Shown one piece after another: positions 44,899 to 56,010 of a DNA stretch of 64,000 nucleotides. The DNA lies in NCBI GenBank assembly GCA_905221605.1, contig CAJNDS010000202.1, positions 954,404 through 1,018,403 of the forward strand, given 5' to 3'. The stretch's first letter is position 1. Each line of letters begins with the position of its first letter. The stretch is from Symbiodinium natans. Its lineage: Eukaryota; Sar; Dinophyceae; Suessiales; Symbiodiniaceae. The position numbers and the translations under genes were made by a program. The notes under the pieces are model-generated. The model was not told where the DNA came from, searched no databases, and was given only the letters and a program-made list of their open reading frames with translations.

Positions 44899-46430
44899 GT
44901 GTGCTGCGCCGAGCGTGCTTCGCGCCGATTAGTAGCCGAATCGTCGCACGATCCCCGATTCTTGGGTCGCTTCGTCCTCGCGCCCTCCATCTTCGCCACG
45001 AACGTACGGAAATGCCACACGAACAAAATCCGCGCCGAGGCTTTCGCGCGTCGCACGAAACGGCATTTGCACTACGTCGTGGCCCAGGATTGCGCTTGTG
45101 CGGCCGTCGTGCGCGAGAAACCGGACCTGGCCGAGCAGAAACTGCTCTGGCCGCAACGCCATGACCGGGAGTGCGGCGAGCTGTGTGGCATGCTGCCGCT
45201 GTGCGACGGCATGCCGGTGCTTTTGACGGACCATCTGAACCGTGCGCGCGGGCTCCTGAAAGGACGGCGGGGCTTCGTCACGGGTTGGCGCCACGCTACT
45301 GATGGCGCCGAACCGGCGGGGCCCGGCTGCACGGTCTGGAACCAGCTGCCCGAAGTAGTTTACGTGCGCTTCCCTGGCGCGAAGTGGCGCATTACTGGGC
45401 TGGCCACGGGCGTGTATCCCGTTGTGCCAAAGCGTGCGACGTGGCATCTGGATGCCGGCCGAAAATCGCCGGTGCTGGCAGTCCGGCGACGGCAACTTCC
45501 CCTAATACCAGCTTTCGCTATGACGGCGCATCAAGCGCAAGGACAGACGCTGGAGGAAGGCATCGTCGCAGATCTGTGTTATGGCACATACAGCAACGTC
45601 TTGGCCGCCTACGTTGCCTTGACGCGGGTCACGAGCCAGGAAGGCGTTCTCATTCTGCGGCCCTTCGATGCGGCTCCATTCCAGCAAGGCGACACCAGCT
45701 TCCGAGCGTTGTTGATGCAGCACTTGCGCATGCATGACGTCAACTGGGATGCCATCGTGCAGAGGTACGTGCGTGTCAAGACCTGCAGCGAGTGTCGCAC
45801 GGAGCGGTTAAAGTCAGCTTTTACAGCAGGACAGTGGAAGCAGCCGGACGAGGTGGGGATCTGCAAGGAGTGCACGAAGTCGTACCGAGAGCGCGGCACG
45901 CCGTACCGCTGTAGGCGCTGCAAGCGATGGCAGGCACCGGAGGCATTTCCCGGAAAAATCAGCAATTATCTGATCTGGCAGAGCACCTGCTGCATGTGCC
46001 TGGAGAAGCGGCAATGCGGAACTTGCGAGCGCTGGTATCCGCAGGCAGCGTTCACGCACAATGGCTGGCGCCAGAAACGGGATCGGACGTGCAACGTGTG
46101 CCGCCAGCAGCTGCGATGCCGAGATATTGGCCTGCGCGCGCGCCGCAGGCTGCACAACCGACGGGAAAAGGTGCGCGCAGCAGACCGCTGCAGGAAGCGG
46201 CTGCAGATTCTACAGGAGGTGCGAGCCGAAATCGAGAAACGGCAAAAGCAAGGAAGCGGCACCGGCGCACAGTGCCGAGCCCAGGTGCCAGCAGCAACAG
46301 AAGACGGGTGTCAGGCGTGTGCGGCGTGCTGCGCGGGCACGAACAGCGAAATGGGGGCACCGAGAGAGTTGGCGCCGGGCGGCGGCATGCATGACCGTAG
46401 AGGAAGTCCGGCCTGCGAGCCCGAGCGCGC
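44899..46430 (+). pseudogene. PIF1-family helicase C-terminal half and Stc1-like zinc knuckles
   Basis: An open frame begins without a credible start (CAERASRRLVAESSHDPRFL), so it must continue an upstream exon or a broken frame. It contains NKIRAEAFARRTKRHL, LPLCDGMPVLLTDHLNR, and helicase motifs V/VI at 45520-45640. It then has three Cys-x2-Cys segments: TCSECRTERLKSAFTAGQW, YRCRRCKRWQAPEAFPG and RQCGTCERWYPQAAFTHNGW with partner Cys pairs. These resemble Stc1-type LIM-like zinc modules repeated at the C-terminus of this helicase family. The 809-codon frame running to 47328 is intact, in contrast to the upstream half. Confidence 0.7.
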
Positions 46431-46434
46431 GCGC

Positions 46435-47328
46435 TGCCCCGCCTGCACGCAAGCTGTTGCGATGGAAGTCAAAGACGGCCGTGTAGACGTCGCGTACGAA
46501 TGCCCGCAGTGCAAGGCCAAGGTCGACTCAGCCGTGCGAGACGGACGCATCGACAAGCGACGGAAATGCGGACACCAGTTTAGGGTCGCCGCAGCGACCC
46601 GGTTGGCGATCACATGCTTCTCCTATGAGTGCCCACAGTGCAAGGCCAAGGTCGAAACAGCCGTGCGAGACGGACGCATCGACAATCGACAGAAATGCGG
46701 ACACCAGTTTAGGGTCGCCGCAGGCAAAGTCGTCGCGACCCGGTCGGCGACCACACGCTTCTCGTATGAGTGCCCACAGTGCAAGGCCAAGGTCGAAGCA
46801 GCCGTGCGAGACGGACGCATCGACAATCGACGGAAATGCGGACACAGGTTTACGGTCGCCGCAGGAAAAGTTGTCGCGACCCAGTCGGCGACCGCACACT
46901 TCTCGTATGAGTGCCCGCAGTGCAAGGCAAGGGTCGAGTCTACCACGCGAGACGGATGCATCGACAATCGACGGAAATGCGGACACCAGTTTAGGGTCGC
47001 CGCAGGAAAAGTCGTCGCGACCCAGTCGGCGACCGCACACTTCTGGTATGAGTGCCCACAGTGCAAGGCAAGGGTGGAGTCTACCACGCGAGACGGATGC
47101 ATCGACAATCGACGGAAATGCGGACACCAGTTTAGGGTCGCCGCAGGAAAAGTCGTCGCGACCCAGTCGGCGACCGCACACTTCTGGTATGAGTGCCCAC
47201 AGTGCAAGGCAAAGGTCGAGTCTACCACGCGAGACGGATGCATCGACAATCGACGGAAATGCGGACACAAGTTTACGGTCGCCGCAGGAAAAGTCGTCGC
47301 GACCCGGTCGGCGACCGCACACTGCTGA
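46435..47328 (+). repeat. Zinc-ribbon array: six 47-residue (141-bp) repeats in the helicase tail
   Basis: Copies of YECPQCKAKV...RDGxID-x-R-x-KCGHxF-x-VAAGKVVAT start at about 46495, 46624, 46765, 46906, 47047 and 47188. The first is shorter, and a half-copy (RCPACTQAVAMEVKDGRVD) precedes it. Each has CPxC and CGH, a plausible Zn ribbon. Copies 4-6 are nearly identical in DNA, so the array expanded recently while keeping frame, and it ends in a TGA at 47326-47328. Confidence 0.9.
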
Positions 47329-47334
47329 TAGCCT

Positions 47335-50300
47335 TAGAGCTTTAGGGGCCATAGGGGAGCCATGGGGCCATGAGGCCATGGGGGGGGTTATGGGACCATG
47401 CGGAGAGGGCGGGCCTTTAAAGTCAGCTGATGGGCCAGGAGGCCATGAAAGGGGCCATGGGACCATGTGGAGCCATGGGGCGGGAAGGGCGGAGGGAGCG
47501 GAGGGCGGAGAGGGGGAGCATGCATATAGGGTTTTGGGGTGTGAAGCCGTGGGAGGCATGGGACCATGGAGCCATGGAGCCATGAGCCATTGGGGGCTAG
47601 AGGGATGGAGCCATGAGGCCATGGGGGCCAGGGGACGGATCATGGAGCCATGGAGCCATGGAGCGCCATGGGGCGGAGAGGGCGGAGAGGGCGGGAAAGT
47701 CAGCGATAAGGTCCAGGGGCGTGAGGCACGGGAGCCATGAAGGGGGGCGGAGCGGGAAGGGCGGAGGGGGCAGAAAGGGCGGAAAGGGCGGAGGGGGCGG
47801 GGAGGGCGGAGAGGGCGGGCATGCACTGGGACTCTTTAAAGTCAGCTGATAGGGTTCAAAGCCGTGAAGCCATGGGAGCCATGGGCGGGATGGGACCATG
47901 GAGCCATGGGGCCATGAGCCGTTGAGGGTGAGAGGCATGGGGCCATGAGGCCATGGGGGGGCAAGGAAGGGCAGAGGCGGCGGAGAAGGCGGATGATCTG
48001 AAGCCGGGCGGGATGGGACCATGGGGCCATGGGAGCCATGGAGCGCCATGGAGCGGGAAGGGCGGAGGGGGCGGAAAGGGCGCAAAGGGCGGAGGGGGCG
48101 GGGAGGGCGGAGAGGGCGGGCATGCACTGGGACCCTCAGCTGAAAGGGTCCAAAGCTGTGAAGCCATGGGAGCCATGGGGCGGGATGGGACCATGGAGCC
48201 ATGCGGCCATGAGCCATGAGGAAGGGCAGAGGCGGCGGAGAAGGCGGATGAAAAGGTGCAGGGACGTGAGGCCGTGGGAGCCATGGGGCATGGGACCAAT
48301 GAAGCCATAGAGCGCCATGGGGCGGGAAGGGCGGAGGGGGCGGGAACCATATGGAGCGCCATGGAGCGGGAAGGGCGGAGGGGCGGAGCGGGAAGGGCGG
48401 AGGGGGCGGAAAGGGCGGAAAGGGCGGAGGGGGCGGGGAGGGCGGAGAGGGCGGGCATGCACTGGGACCCTTTAAAGTCAGCTGATAGGGTCCAAAGCCG
48501 TGAAGCCATGCAAGCCATGGGGCGGGATGGGACCATGGAGCCATGGGGCCATGAGCCATTAAGGGTGAGAGGCATGGGGCCATGAGGCCATGGGGGGGTA
48601 AAGGAAGGGCAGAGGCGGCGGAGAAGGCGGAGGAAAAGGTCCAGGGACATGAGGCCGTGGGAGCCATGGGGCATGGGACCAATGAAGCCAGGAGCGTCAT
48701 GGGGCGGGAAGGGCGGAGGGGGCGGCAACCATATGGAGCGCCATGGAGCGGGAAGGGCGGAGGGGGCGGAAAGGGCGGAAAGGGCGGAGGGGCGGGGAGG
48801 GCGGAGAGGGCGGGCATGCACTGGGACCCTTTAAAGTCAGCTGAGAGGGTCAAGGTGAAGCCATGGGAGCCATGGGGCGGGATGGGACCATGGAGCCATG
48901 GGGCCATGAGCCATTGAGGGTGAGAGGCATGGGGCCAATGAGGGCATGGGAGGGCAAAGGAACCATGGGCCATGGGACCATGGAGCCATGGAGCGCCATG
49001 GAGCGGGAAGGGCGGAGGGGGGCATGCACTGGGACCCTTTAAAGTCAGCTGATAGGGTCCAAAGCCGTGAAGCCATGGGAGCCATGGGGCGGGATGGGAC
49101 CATGGAGCCATTGGGGCCATGAGCCATTAGGAAGGGCAGAGGCGGCGGAGAAGGCGGATGAAAAGGTCCAGACGTGAGGCGTGAGAGAAGCCATGGAGCG
49201 CCATGGGGCGGTTGAGGGTGAGAGGCATGGGGCAAGGAAGGGCAGAGGCAGCGGAGAAGGCGGATGATAAGGTCTGAAGCCGGGCGGGATGGGACCATGG
49301 AGCCATGGGACCATGGAGCGCCATGGAGCGGGAAGGGCGGAGGGGGCAGAAAGGGCGGAAAGCGGAGGGGGCGGGGAGGGCGGAGAGGGCGGGCACGCAC
49401 TGGGAGCCTTTAAAGTCAGCTGATACAGGGTCCAAAGCCGTGAAGCCATGGGCGCCATGGGGCGGGATGGGACCATGGAGCCATGGGGCCATGAGCCATT
49501 AGGAAGGGCAGAGGCGGCGGAGAAGGCGGATGAAAAGGTGCAGTGACGTGAGGCCGTGGGAGCCATGGGGCATGGGACCAATGAAGCCATGGAGCGCCAT
49601 GGGGCGGAGGGGGCGGGAACCATATGGAGCGCCATGGAGCGGGAAGGGCTGAGCGGGAACGGAGGGGGCGGAAAGGGCGGAAAGGGCTGAGGGGGCGGGG
49701 AGGGCGGAGAGGGCGGGCATGCACTGGGACCCTTTAAAGTCAGCTGATAGGGTCCGAGAGGCATGGGGCCATGAGGCCATGGGGGGTAAAGGAAGGGCAG
49801 AGGCGGCGGAGAAGGCGGAGGAAAAGGTCCAGGGACATGAGGCCGTGGGAGCCATGGGGCATGGGACCAATGAAGCCAGGAGCGCCATGGGGTGGGAAGG
49901 GCGGAGGGGGCGGGAACCAAGAGGGCGGGCATGCACTGGGACCCTTTAAAGTCAGCTGAGAGGGTGCCATGGGACCATGGAGCCATGGGGCCATGAGCCA
50001 TTGAGGGTGAGAGGCATGGGGCCATGAGGTCATGGGGGGGCAAAGGAAGGGCAGAGGCGGCGGAGAAGGCGGATGATAAGGTCTGAAGCGGGGCGGGGGC
50101 AGAAAGGGCAGAAAGGGCGGAAAGGGCGGAGGGGGCGGGGAGGGCGGAGAGGGCGGGCATGCACTGGGACCCTTTAAAGTCAGCTGATAGGGTCCAAAGC
50201 CGTGAAGCCATGGGAGCCATTGAGGGTGAGAGGCATGGGGCCATGAGGTCATGGGGGGGCAAAGGAAGGGCAGAGGCGGCGGAGAAGGCGGATGATAAGG

Positions 50301-50535
50301 TCTGAAGCCGGGCGGGGTGGGACCATGGGGCCATGGGACCATGGAGCCATGGAGCGCCATGGAGCGGGAAGGGCGGAGGGGGCGGAAAGGGCGGAAAGAG
50401 CGGAGGGGGCGGGGAGGGCGGAGAGGGCGGGCATGCACTGGGACCCTTTTTGAGTCAGCTGATAGGGTCCAAAGCCGTGAAGCCATGGGAGCCATGGGGC
50501 TGGATGGGACCATGGAGCCATGGGGCCATGAGCCA
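47335..50535. repeat. CCATGG-rich compound satellite, direct arm
   Basis: About ten units of 200-370 bp each combine a GCCATGG-rich part, a GGGCGGAGGGGGCGG part and an anchor GCATGCACTGGGACCCTTTA with AAGTCAGCTGA. The anchors lie near 47820, 48120, 48455, 48814, 49025, 49393, 49710, 49930, 50158 and 50433. Units differ by internal deletions. Long open frames on both strands (Pro/Trp/His/Ser or Gly/Arg/Glu) come from this composition and are not genes. Confidence 0.93.
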
Positions 50536-52015
50536 TTAGGACCCTCTCAGCTGACTTTAAAGGGTCCCAGTGCATGCCCGCCCTCTCCGCCCTCCCCGCC
50601 CCTCCGCCCTTTCCGCCCCTTCCGCCCCCTCCCCCTCCGCCCTTCCCGCTCCATGGCGCTCCTGGCTTCATTGGTCCCATGCCCCATGGCTCCCATGGCC
50701 TCATGTCCCTCCTCCGCCTTCTCCGCCGCCTCGGGTTCCTGGCCCCATGCCCATTTTTGTCCGCTCTAGCCGGTGTAGGGGCTCTGGCCCCATGGCTCCA
50801 TGGTCCCATCCCGCCCCATGGCTCCCATGGCACCCTCTCAGCTGACTTTAAAGGGTCCCAGTGCATGCCCGCCCTCTCCGCCCTCCCCGCCCCTCCGCCC
50901 TTTCCGCCCTTTCCGCCCCCTCCCCCTCCGCCCTTCCCGCTCCATGGCGCTCCTGGCTTCATTGGTCCCATGCCCCATGGCTCCCACAGCCTCATGTCCC
51001 TGGACCTTTTCCTCCGCCTTCTCCGCCGCCTCGGCCTCATGGCCCCATGCCTCTCACCCTGAATGGCTCATGCCATGGCTTCACGGCTTTGGACCCTATC
51101 AGCTGACTTTAAAGGGTCCCAGTGCCTGCCCGCCCTCTCCGCCCTCCCCGCCCCCTCCGCCCTTTCCGCCCCCTCCGCCCTTCCCGCTCCGCCCCATCCG
51201 CCCTTCCCGCTCCACGGCGCTCCATATGGTTCCCGCCCCCTCCGCCCTTCCCGCCCCATGGCGCTCCATGGCTTCTCCCACGCCTCACGTCTGGACCTTT
51301 TCATCGCGCCGCCTCTGCCCTTCCTAATGGCTCATGGCCCCATGGCTCCATGGTCCCATCCCGCCCCATGCGTTAAAGGGTCCCAGTGCATGCCCGCCCT
51401 CTCCGCCCTCCCCGCCCCCTCCGCTCTTTCCGCCCTTTCCGCCCCCTCCGCCCTTCCCGCTCCATGGCGCTCCATGGTCCCATGGCCCCATGGTCCCATC
51501 CCGCCCGGCTTCAGACCTTATCATCCGCCTTCTCCGCCGCCTCTCCCTTCCTTTGCCCCCCCCATGACCTCATGGCCCCATGCCTCTCACCCTCAATGGC
51601 TCATGGCCCCATGGCTCCATGGTCCCATCCCGCCCCATGGCTCCCATGGCACCCTCTCAGCTGACTTTAAAGGGTCCCTGGACCTTTTCCTCCGCCTTCT
51701 CCGCCGCCTGCCCTTCCTTTACCCCCCCATGGCCTCATGGCCCCATGCCTCTCACCCTTAATGGCTCATGCCATGGCTTCACGGCTTTGGACCCTATCAG
51801 CTGACTTTAAAGGGTCCCAGTGCCTGCCCGCCCCCTCCGCCCTTTCCGCCCCCTCCGCCCTTCCCGCTCCGCCCCATCCGCCCTTCCCGCTCCATGGCGC
51901 TCCATATGGTTCCCGCCCCCTCCGCCCTTCCCGCCCCATGGCGCTCCATGGCTTCTCCCACGCCTCACGTCTGGACCTTTTCATCCGCCTTCTCCGCCGC
52001 CTCTGCCATGGGGCG
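50536..52015. repeat. Same satellite in inverted orientation
   Basis: From 50536 the same units appear as reverse complements (anchor TCAGCTGACTTTAAAGGGTC near 50545, 50837, 51100, 51657 and 51797, plus a truncated one near 51375). The orientation switch at about 50535 creates a multi-kilobase imperfect inverted repeat. Confidence 0.92.
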
Positions 52016-52039
52016 GGATGGGACCATGGAGCCATGGGG

Positions 52040-52107
52040 CCAAAGCCCCTAGAGCGGACAAAAATGGGTCTGGCCAAAGCCCCTAGAGCGGACAAAAATG
52101 GGTCTTC
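52040..52107. repeat. Two tandem copies of a 36-bp motif
   Basis: GGCCAAAGCCCCTAGAGCGG plus ACAAAAATGGGTCT occurs twice in tandem here. A related reverse-complement piece lies at about 50755-50790 inside the inverted arm. Confidence 0.85.
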
Positions 52108-52140
52108 ACTGACGCCGCCCCGCTGCTGCTGGGGTCGGCG

Positions 52141-52163
52141 GATATATATATATATATATATAT
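52141..52163. repeat. TA microsatellite
   Basis: A short pure (TA)n tract separating the satellite from duplication copy 2. Confidence 0.9.
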
Positions 52164-52177
52164 AGTTTCGTTATTGA

Positions 52178-52621
52178 GTGTCACCAGCCTCAGTTCTCAG
52201 CAAGCTGTTGGAACTGCGAGCTGATGTCAACGGCAGCGAAGCCCGCGGGGGTCTTGGAGATTCAGCTCTTGTGAACTTAACGTGGGAGTCGAAGACTGTC
52301 CAAAACGGAGGAGCGGAATTGGCTGCGCTGCTTGTCAGCGCAAGAGCAAATGGAAATGCACCGGGGCGTCCAACAGGTCTCTTCCGTCTCCTGGAACTGG
52401 GCTTTCGAGCCGCAGTTTTCTTGGGTTCAAGAAGCTCATTCGCGTCCTTCCATGCCAATAGCAGTTCGTGTGCACTTGGCTACGCAGCTCTCAGCGGGTA
52501 TGCACCGATGGTCTCCCTCTTGCTTGCTTCAAGAGCAGAGGGGGGGGGGGGGAAGGGCCTCGCGGGGGCGCCGGCCGGGGGGGAGGCCGGGTCAAAAAAA
52601 AGCGCGAAGAGGCATTCCTGA
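52178..52621 (+). pseudogene. Ankyrin-repeat exon, copy 2, disrupted
   Basis: The frame reads SVLSKLLELRADVNGSEARG, GAELAALLVSARANGNAPG and ALSGYAPMVSLLLASRAE, at least two ankyrin units and one more than copy 1 at its 5' side. At about 52540 the sequence that in copy 1 continues ADPDLPNSRGATPRQLA is replaced by roughly 85 bp of G-run and GC-rich sequence. This brings in a different frame and a stop at 52621. It is therefore likely inactive, unless the GC-rich piece is spliced out. Confidence 0.6.
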
Positions 52622-53800
52622 TTCGCGCGGCGCGACTCCGAGGCAGCTCGCAGATGCCCAGACCCAACCCTTCTTGTGCGAAGAGAATTCCCATGACTGG
52701 GATCTTCCAACGGAGTGCACGCAGAAGCCGTTGCGGAGCAGTAGTTCAGATGCAAGATCTGGGCCAGCACATCTTTCTGGTTCTCCGTCCTCTGAGGCTT
52801 TGGTGGGGGTGGTGGTGCTCTGACGGACGTTTAAAGGTGACGTTTTAAGGTAACTCAGGCATTTCATGGGAGCCGCTTGCCGCTCGCGCTTCTCGTCAAT
52901 TGGGAATATCCAATGCAGTTGTGGAAAATGGTCTTGTGCTTGTGCGCATGCCTTCGCGGATGGACTCTTTCTTGCCTTCTTGCTTTACAGTACAGAAGAC
53001 AACCCTAAGCCCTAAATCCTAACCCTATTTCCTGCATGAGCGATATGCCGGAGGATCTCCACAGGCTCTCCAATCCATCTTGCAGATTTCTCCGCTTAAG
53101 ACGAGTCGGCTCTCACCGAGTTTTCAGCCGCTGATTTTGCAACGCCTGGGATCTCCCAAGGGAATCTCAACTCCGGAGCCGCTTTGGGACTGAAGCTGTA
53201 CTGCCAGGGCACTCCTAGGCTGTTTTCTCTTCCCGTCTTCGTTCGAGTACCTGCAAGGCGCTACGGATGCTTTCGTGGAGGAGCTGAAGACCGGGCGAAG
53301 GCCTGCGACCTTGGATCAAGGGTTTACTGGGGCGTATGATTTGTATCTATATGGCTCTGCGGGTTGACATCCAACCATTCCTGGCATTCCCATCGCGATT
53401 TCATATATCAGCTGCACAGACTGAAGCCCTCAACCGACTGCGATGATGCAGTCGATTAGCCACGGTTCTTGAGGGTCTCTTTCTTAGATGTGATACATCT
53501 TCGGCCATAAGGGACGAAGGGGCCACGTTTTGCCACTCACCCACTCCCGGCTTGAACCCTAAACCCATCCATGCTTTGAGCTTGCTGTCAGGGCGCCCTC
53601 CTGGAACGGGCAAGTGCTAATGACATCAAGGACGGACGTCAAGCCCTTGTGGAGTCCCGCAAATCAATGTCTGGTGTGGTCTTTGGGGTGCCTCATTCCG
53701 AATCGGTCTACTCTGCGCATGCGCTTCGGCCCCTGGACCCTCTAAACCCCTTTGGGAGTTTTTGCCTGCACTTTTGGGTATTAGGTTGCCCTAGGTTTTG
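52306..53800. repeat. Segmental duplication, copy 2
   Basis: Partner of 37007-38435, same strand. Differences include the GC-rich replacement at about 52540-52625, an extra segment near 53270-53310, and small indels. Similarity fades after about 53800. From 53800 to 54225 I see no gene. Confidence 0.9.
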
Positions 53801-54225
53801 GGGTCCCGCACAGCCTGCCAGGATCCATGGTCCTGACAAAGATGGAGGAGACCGCTGAGAACTATTGGGCCACAAGGTTGCACATGGCCTCAATGACGCA
53901 CAGCGCCGTATCCTAAAACCCACCTTACACCAAAAACTACAAATCGTATACAGTACCCGACCTTACCCATATCCTAGCATAATGGGAAATGAGCTCTAGT
54001 AAGAAACTGCCGCACACCCATAACCCTGAACTGGGGAGATGCCCAGCAAATTGATTTGCAAACCATCGGATGCAATGGCTACGGGCTACGCCGGGAGGAC
54101 GCGGCGCGCCCTGCATGTTTACAACCCAAGTAGGTCGGGTGCAATCAGACAAAATGCCAAGGATGTCTAGAGTCTAGTGTGTATTTGCCAGTGAACTGAA
54201 GATCCCACCGGCAACGCAATTTCAA

Positions 54226-56010
54226 ATGACAAGCATTTGGCTCAGCAGGTTCTTCCATCCTAGTCCTAGTTCCTGTCGAAGCATGATTGCTGCTGACAAG
54301 GATGAAGCGTGGCGTTGTGCTGTCGGGCCAACCATTACTGTGTCCTATCGCACTTCTACAACCATGTGCGAGAAGGAGGGTTCCGTTTGCTCTGGCGGCG
54401 ATACCTTCTTCGGCAAGTCCGTGACTGCAGAGGATGGCTCTTTGTGGCTCTGGAACGAATCCAAGGGGCTCTTCTTGCCATTGTTGCATCCACAGACAAA
54501 AGTTCCGATGTTTGAGAAGGTGTGTTGGGAATGCATTTGTGATGTCATGGTAGTGGGCAGGAAGGCCCCCAATGTCTCCGACGTGTCTGAGACCAGCATT
54601 GAAGCAGGTGAGACGATTTCGGCTTTGCCTGTGTCAGAGCAACCTGGTTGGTTGATGGATGCTGACAGCAGGTTGTATTTTGCCCAACACAACCCATGCA
54701 CCGGTGTCTTCCTTTGGAAAGAGAAACCCACGCCATGCTGGCCAGATGATGCTTCGTTGGTGCGACAAGCCCATGAAATCCAGCAGCTGGCCGGTGGCTT
54801 CAGTGGTGCCAGGTTCCTCCATGAGCAAGTGACGGCAGACCGTTGGGGAGTGACATTGGCGAGTCTGGAGAGCTTCTTTACGACCGTGGAAGAGAAACAC
54901 CGTTCCGGAGCTTTGCAGAATGCTGGCAGGCCGTATTATGAGTCAAAGTTTCAGAGTAGCTCAATTGGTCCGAACATGTATCAGGTGAATGAGCAGGTCA
55001 TCGTGCCGGCCACGGCAGACCCTTTGCAGCCATTCCCTGGTGTTAGTTGGGCACTGCATGGATCTCCTGCTGGGGCACGCGTGACTCATTTTGTCACGCA
55101 CGCCTGGGCAGAAGGTGTGTTTGAGTTTCGGCGCTTCCTGATGCAGGCGTGGCCCCTGAATGACGTGAATGCTGCTGCCTACATTTGCTTCCTGTCCAAT
55201 CCCCAAAACTTGGATATCGCTGCAATGCTAGCCAGTGTCGAAACCTCACCTTTTCATGTCGCCTTGCAGAACATGCCAACTCATGGCAGCATGATAATGG
55301 TTGCAACAGAGAACACTCCAATTCACACTCGCTTGTGGTGTGTTTTTGAAGCCCACATGGCCTTGTGCCGGCATATTCCGATCACCCTAGTTGGCTGTCC
55401 AGCGAACCTTGCTACTGACAGCTCTGCAGTCGTTGCCCAGTTTGAAGCCGAGTCCTTCGATGCATATCTTGCCAACGATGCATATTTGGAGGTTGCGGGT
55501 GCTGCTGGCGGTCTCAGGAATGATGCGCTTGACTCCTGCTGTCCTGCCTTGAAAAGGCGGCGCGAAGCCGCCCTGGCAGCGGAAGAGGAAAAGTGGCGTA
55601 AAAGCACTCCAGAACGGCTGCATGCGCAACTAGTCACGGTTTGGGTCACGACCGTTACCATGAGTGTCGGTATGGTCATTTTCGTTGTGTGGTGTGCAAC
55701 ATGGTCGTATGGTTATTTTTGGACATCATTTATGACCAATGGTGGGATTGCATTTATCTTCTTTCCGATCTTACTGCTCTGCGCCGCTGGCTTTCGCACT
55801 TGCACAGTCAACAGACAAATCGAGCTTCTGCAGTCGGCAGGCAGTGGCGGTTTCATCGATGTGCAAGATGCGCAGTGTTCCTCACCTGAAGATGAAGCTC
55901 GTATTCGTGCCAGCATTGCCGGCCAAGAGAGGCGAATCAATTCTCTCTTGGGAAGCCTTATTCTGCGCCAGGGTCTTGGTTCCACAACAAGGACAGCGAC
56001 GGAGCCATGA
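54226..56010 (+). CDS. Intronless membrane protein with TIR-like domain
   Basis: A 594-residue intronless ORF (ATG 54226; an alternative start is the Met at 54283). Residues ~140-172 (PGWLMDADSRLYFAQHNPCT ... LWKEKPTP) have the spacing of a WW domain. Residues ~284-375 run THFVTHAW, AYICFLSNPQN, SMIMVATENT, TRLWCVFEAHMAL. This is a TIR/SEFIR-like alpha-beta order with the W-C-x-x-E signature that in TIR proteins carries the conserved or catalytic Glu. Two hydrophobic helices follow (~467-490 and ~503-525), then a charged tail. TIR domains act as NAD-cleaving or scaffold modules in immunity and cell death, but which applies here is unknown. I recall related 'VTHFVSHAW...WCVYE' proteins being numerous in dinoflagellates, unverified. 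Both termini would lie on the same side of the membrane. Confidence 0.65.
   Translation: MTSIWLSRFFHPSPSSCRSMIAADKDEAWRCAVGPTITVSYRTSTTMCEKEGSVCSGGDTFFGKSVTAEDGSLWLWNESKGLFLPLLHPQTKVPMFEKVCWECICDVMVVGRKAPNVSDVSETSIEAGETISALPVSEQPGWLMDADSRLYFAQHNPCTGVFLWKEKPTPCWPDDASLVRQAHEIQQLAGGFSGARFLHEQVTADRWGVTLASLESFFTTVEEKHRSGALQNAGRPYYESKFQSSSIGPNMYQVNEQVIVPATADPLQPFPGVSWALHGSPAGARVTHFVTHAWAEGVFEFRRFLMQAWPLNDVNAAAYICFLSNPQNLDIAAMLASVETSPFHVALQNMPTHGSMIMVATENTPIHTRLWCVFEAHMALCRHIPITLVGCPANLATDSSAVVAQFEAESFDAYLANDAYLEVAGAAGGLRNDALDSCCPALKRRREAALAAEEEKWRKSTPERLHAQLVTVWVTTVTMSVGMVIFVVWCATWSYGYFWTSFMTNGGIAFIFFPILLLCAAGFRTCTVNRQIELLQSAGSGGFIDVQDAQCSSPEDEARIRASIAGQERRINSLLGSLILRQGLGSTTRTATEP

Larger units (their letters stand above)
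42112..47328 (+). pseudogene. Decayed Helitron/PIF1-type helicase with zinc-knuckle tail
   Basis: This stretch covers one helicase-type protein in several frames. The N-terminal part (42112-42672) has the Helitron-like DCKSGFPRVAEV and NSDVQLPYRLPYVC segments but contains in-frame TAA (42595) and TAG (42670). The core (42699-44705) has Walker A GGPGTGKTH (44121), Walker B WLIIDEISMV (44364) and VVGDLWQLEPP (44509). A one-base frame change at the AAAAGG run near 44550 continues in 44550-44844 (FLHGRPTRVPGSWL). The C-terminal half (44899-47328) has FAMTAHQAQGQTLEEG and AAYVALTRV, motifs V and VI. I recognise this as the PIF1-like family common in dinoflagellate genomes. No HUH Rep nuclease motif is visible, so a 5' part is missing. 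Two stops and at least three frame changes argue for a dead copy. Confidence 0.75.

Noticed and set aside
46528-52165. Many frames on both strands rich in Pro-Trp-Ser-His or Gly-Arg-Glu
   Set aside because: All follow from the CCATGG/GGGCGG satellite composition. They overlap on both strands and change frame with each unit deletion.
52990-53030. Telomere-like AACCCTAAGCCCTAAATCC
   Set aside because: Too short and degenerate, and present in both copies of the segmental duplication, so it is not a telomere junction.
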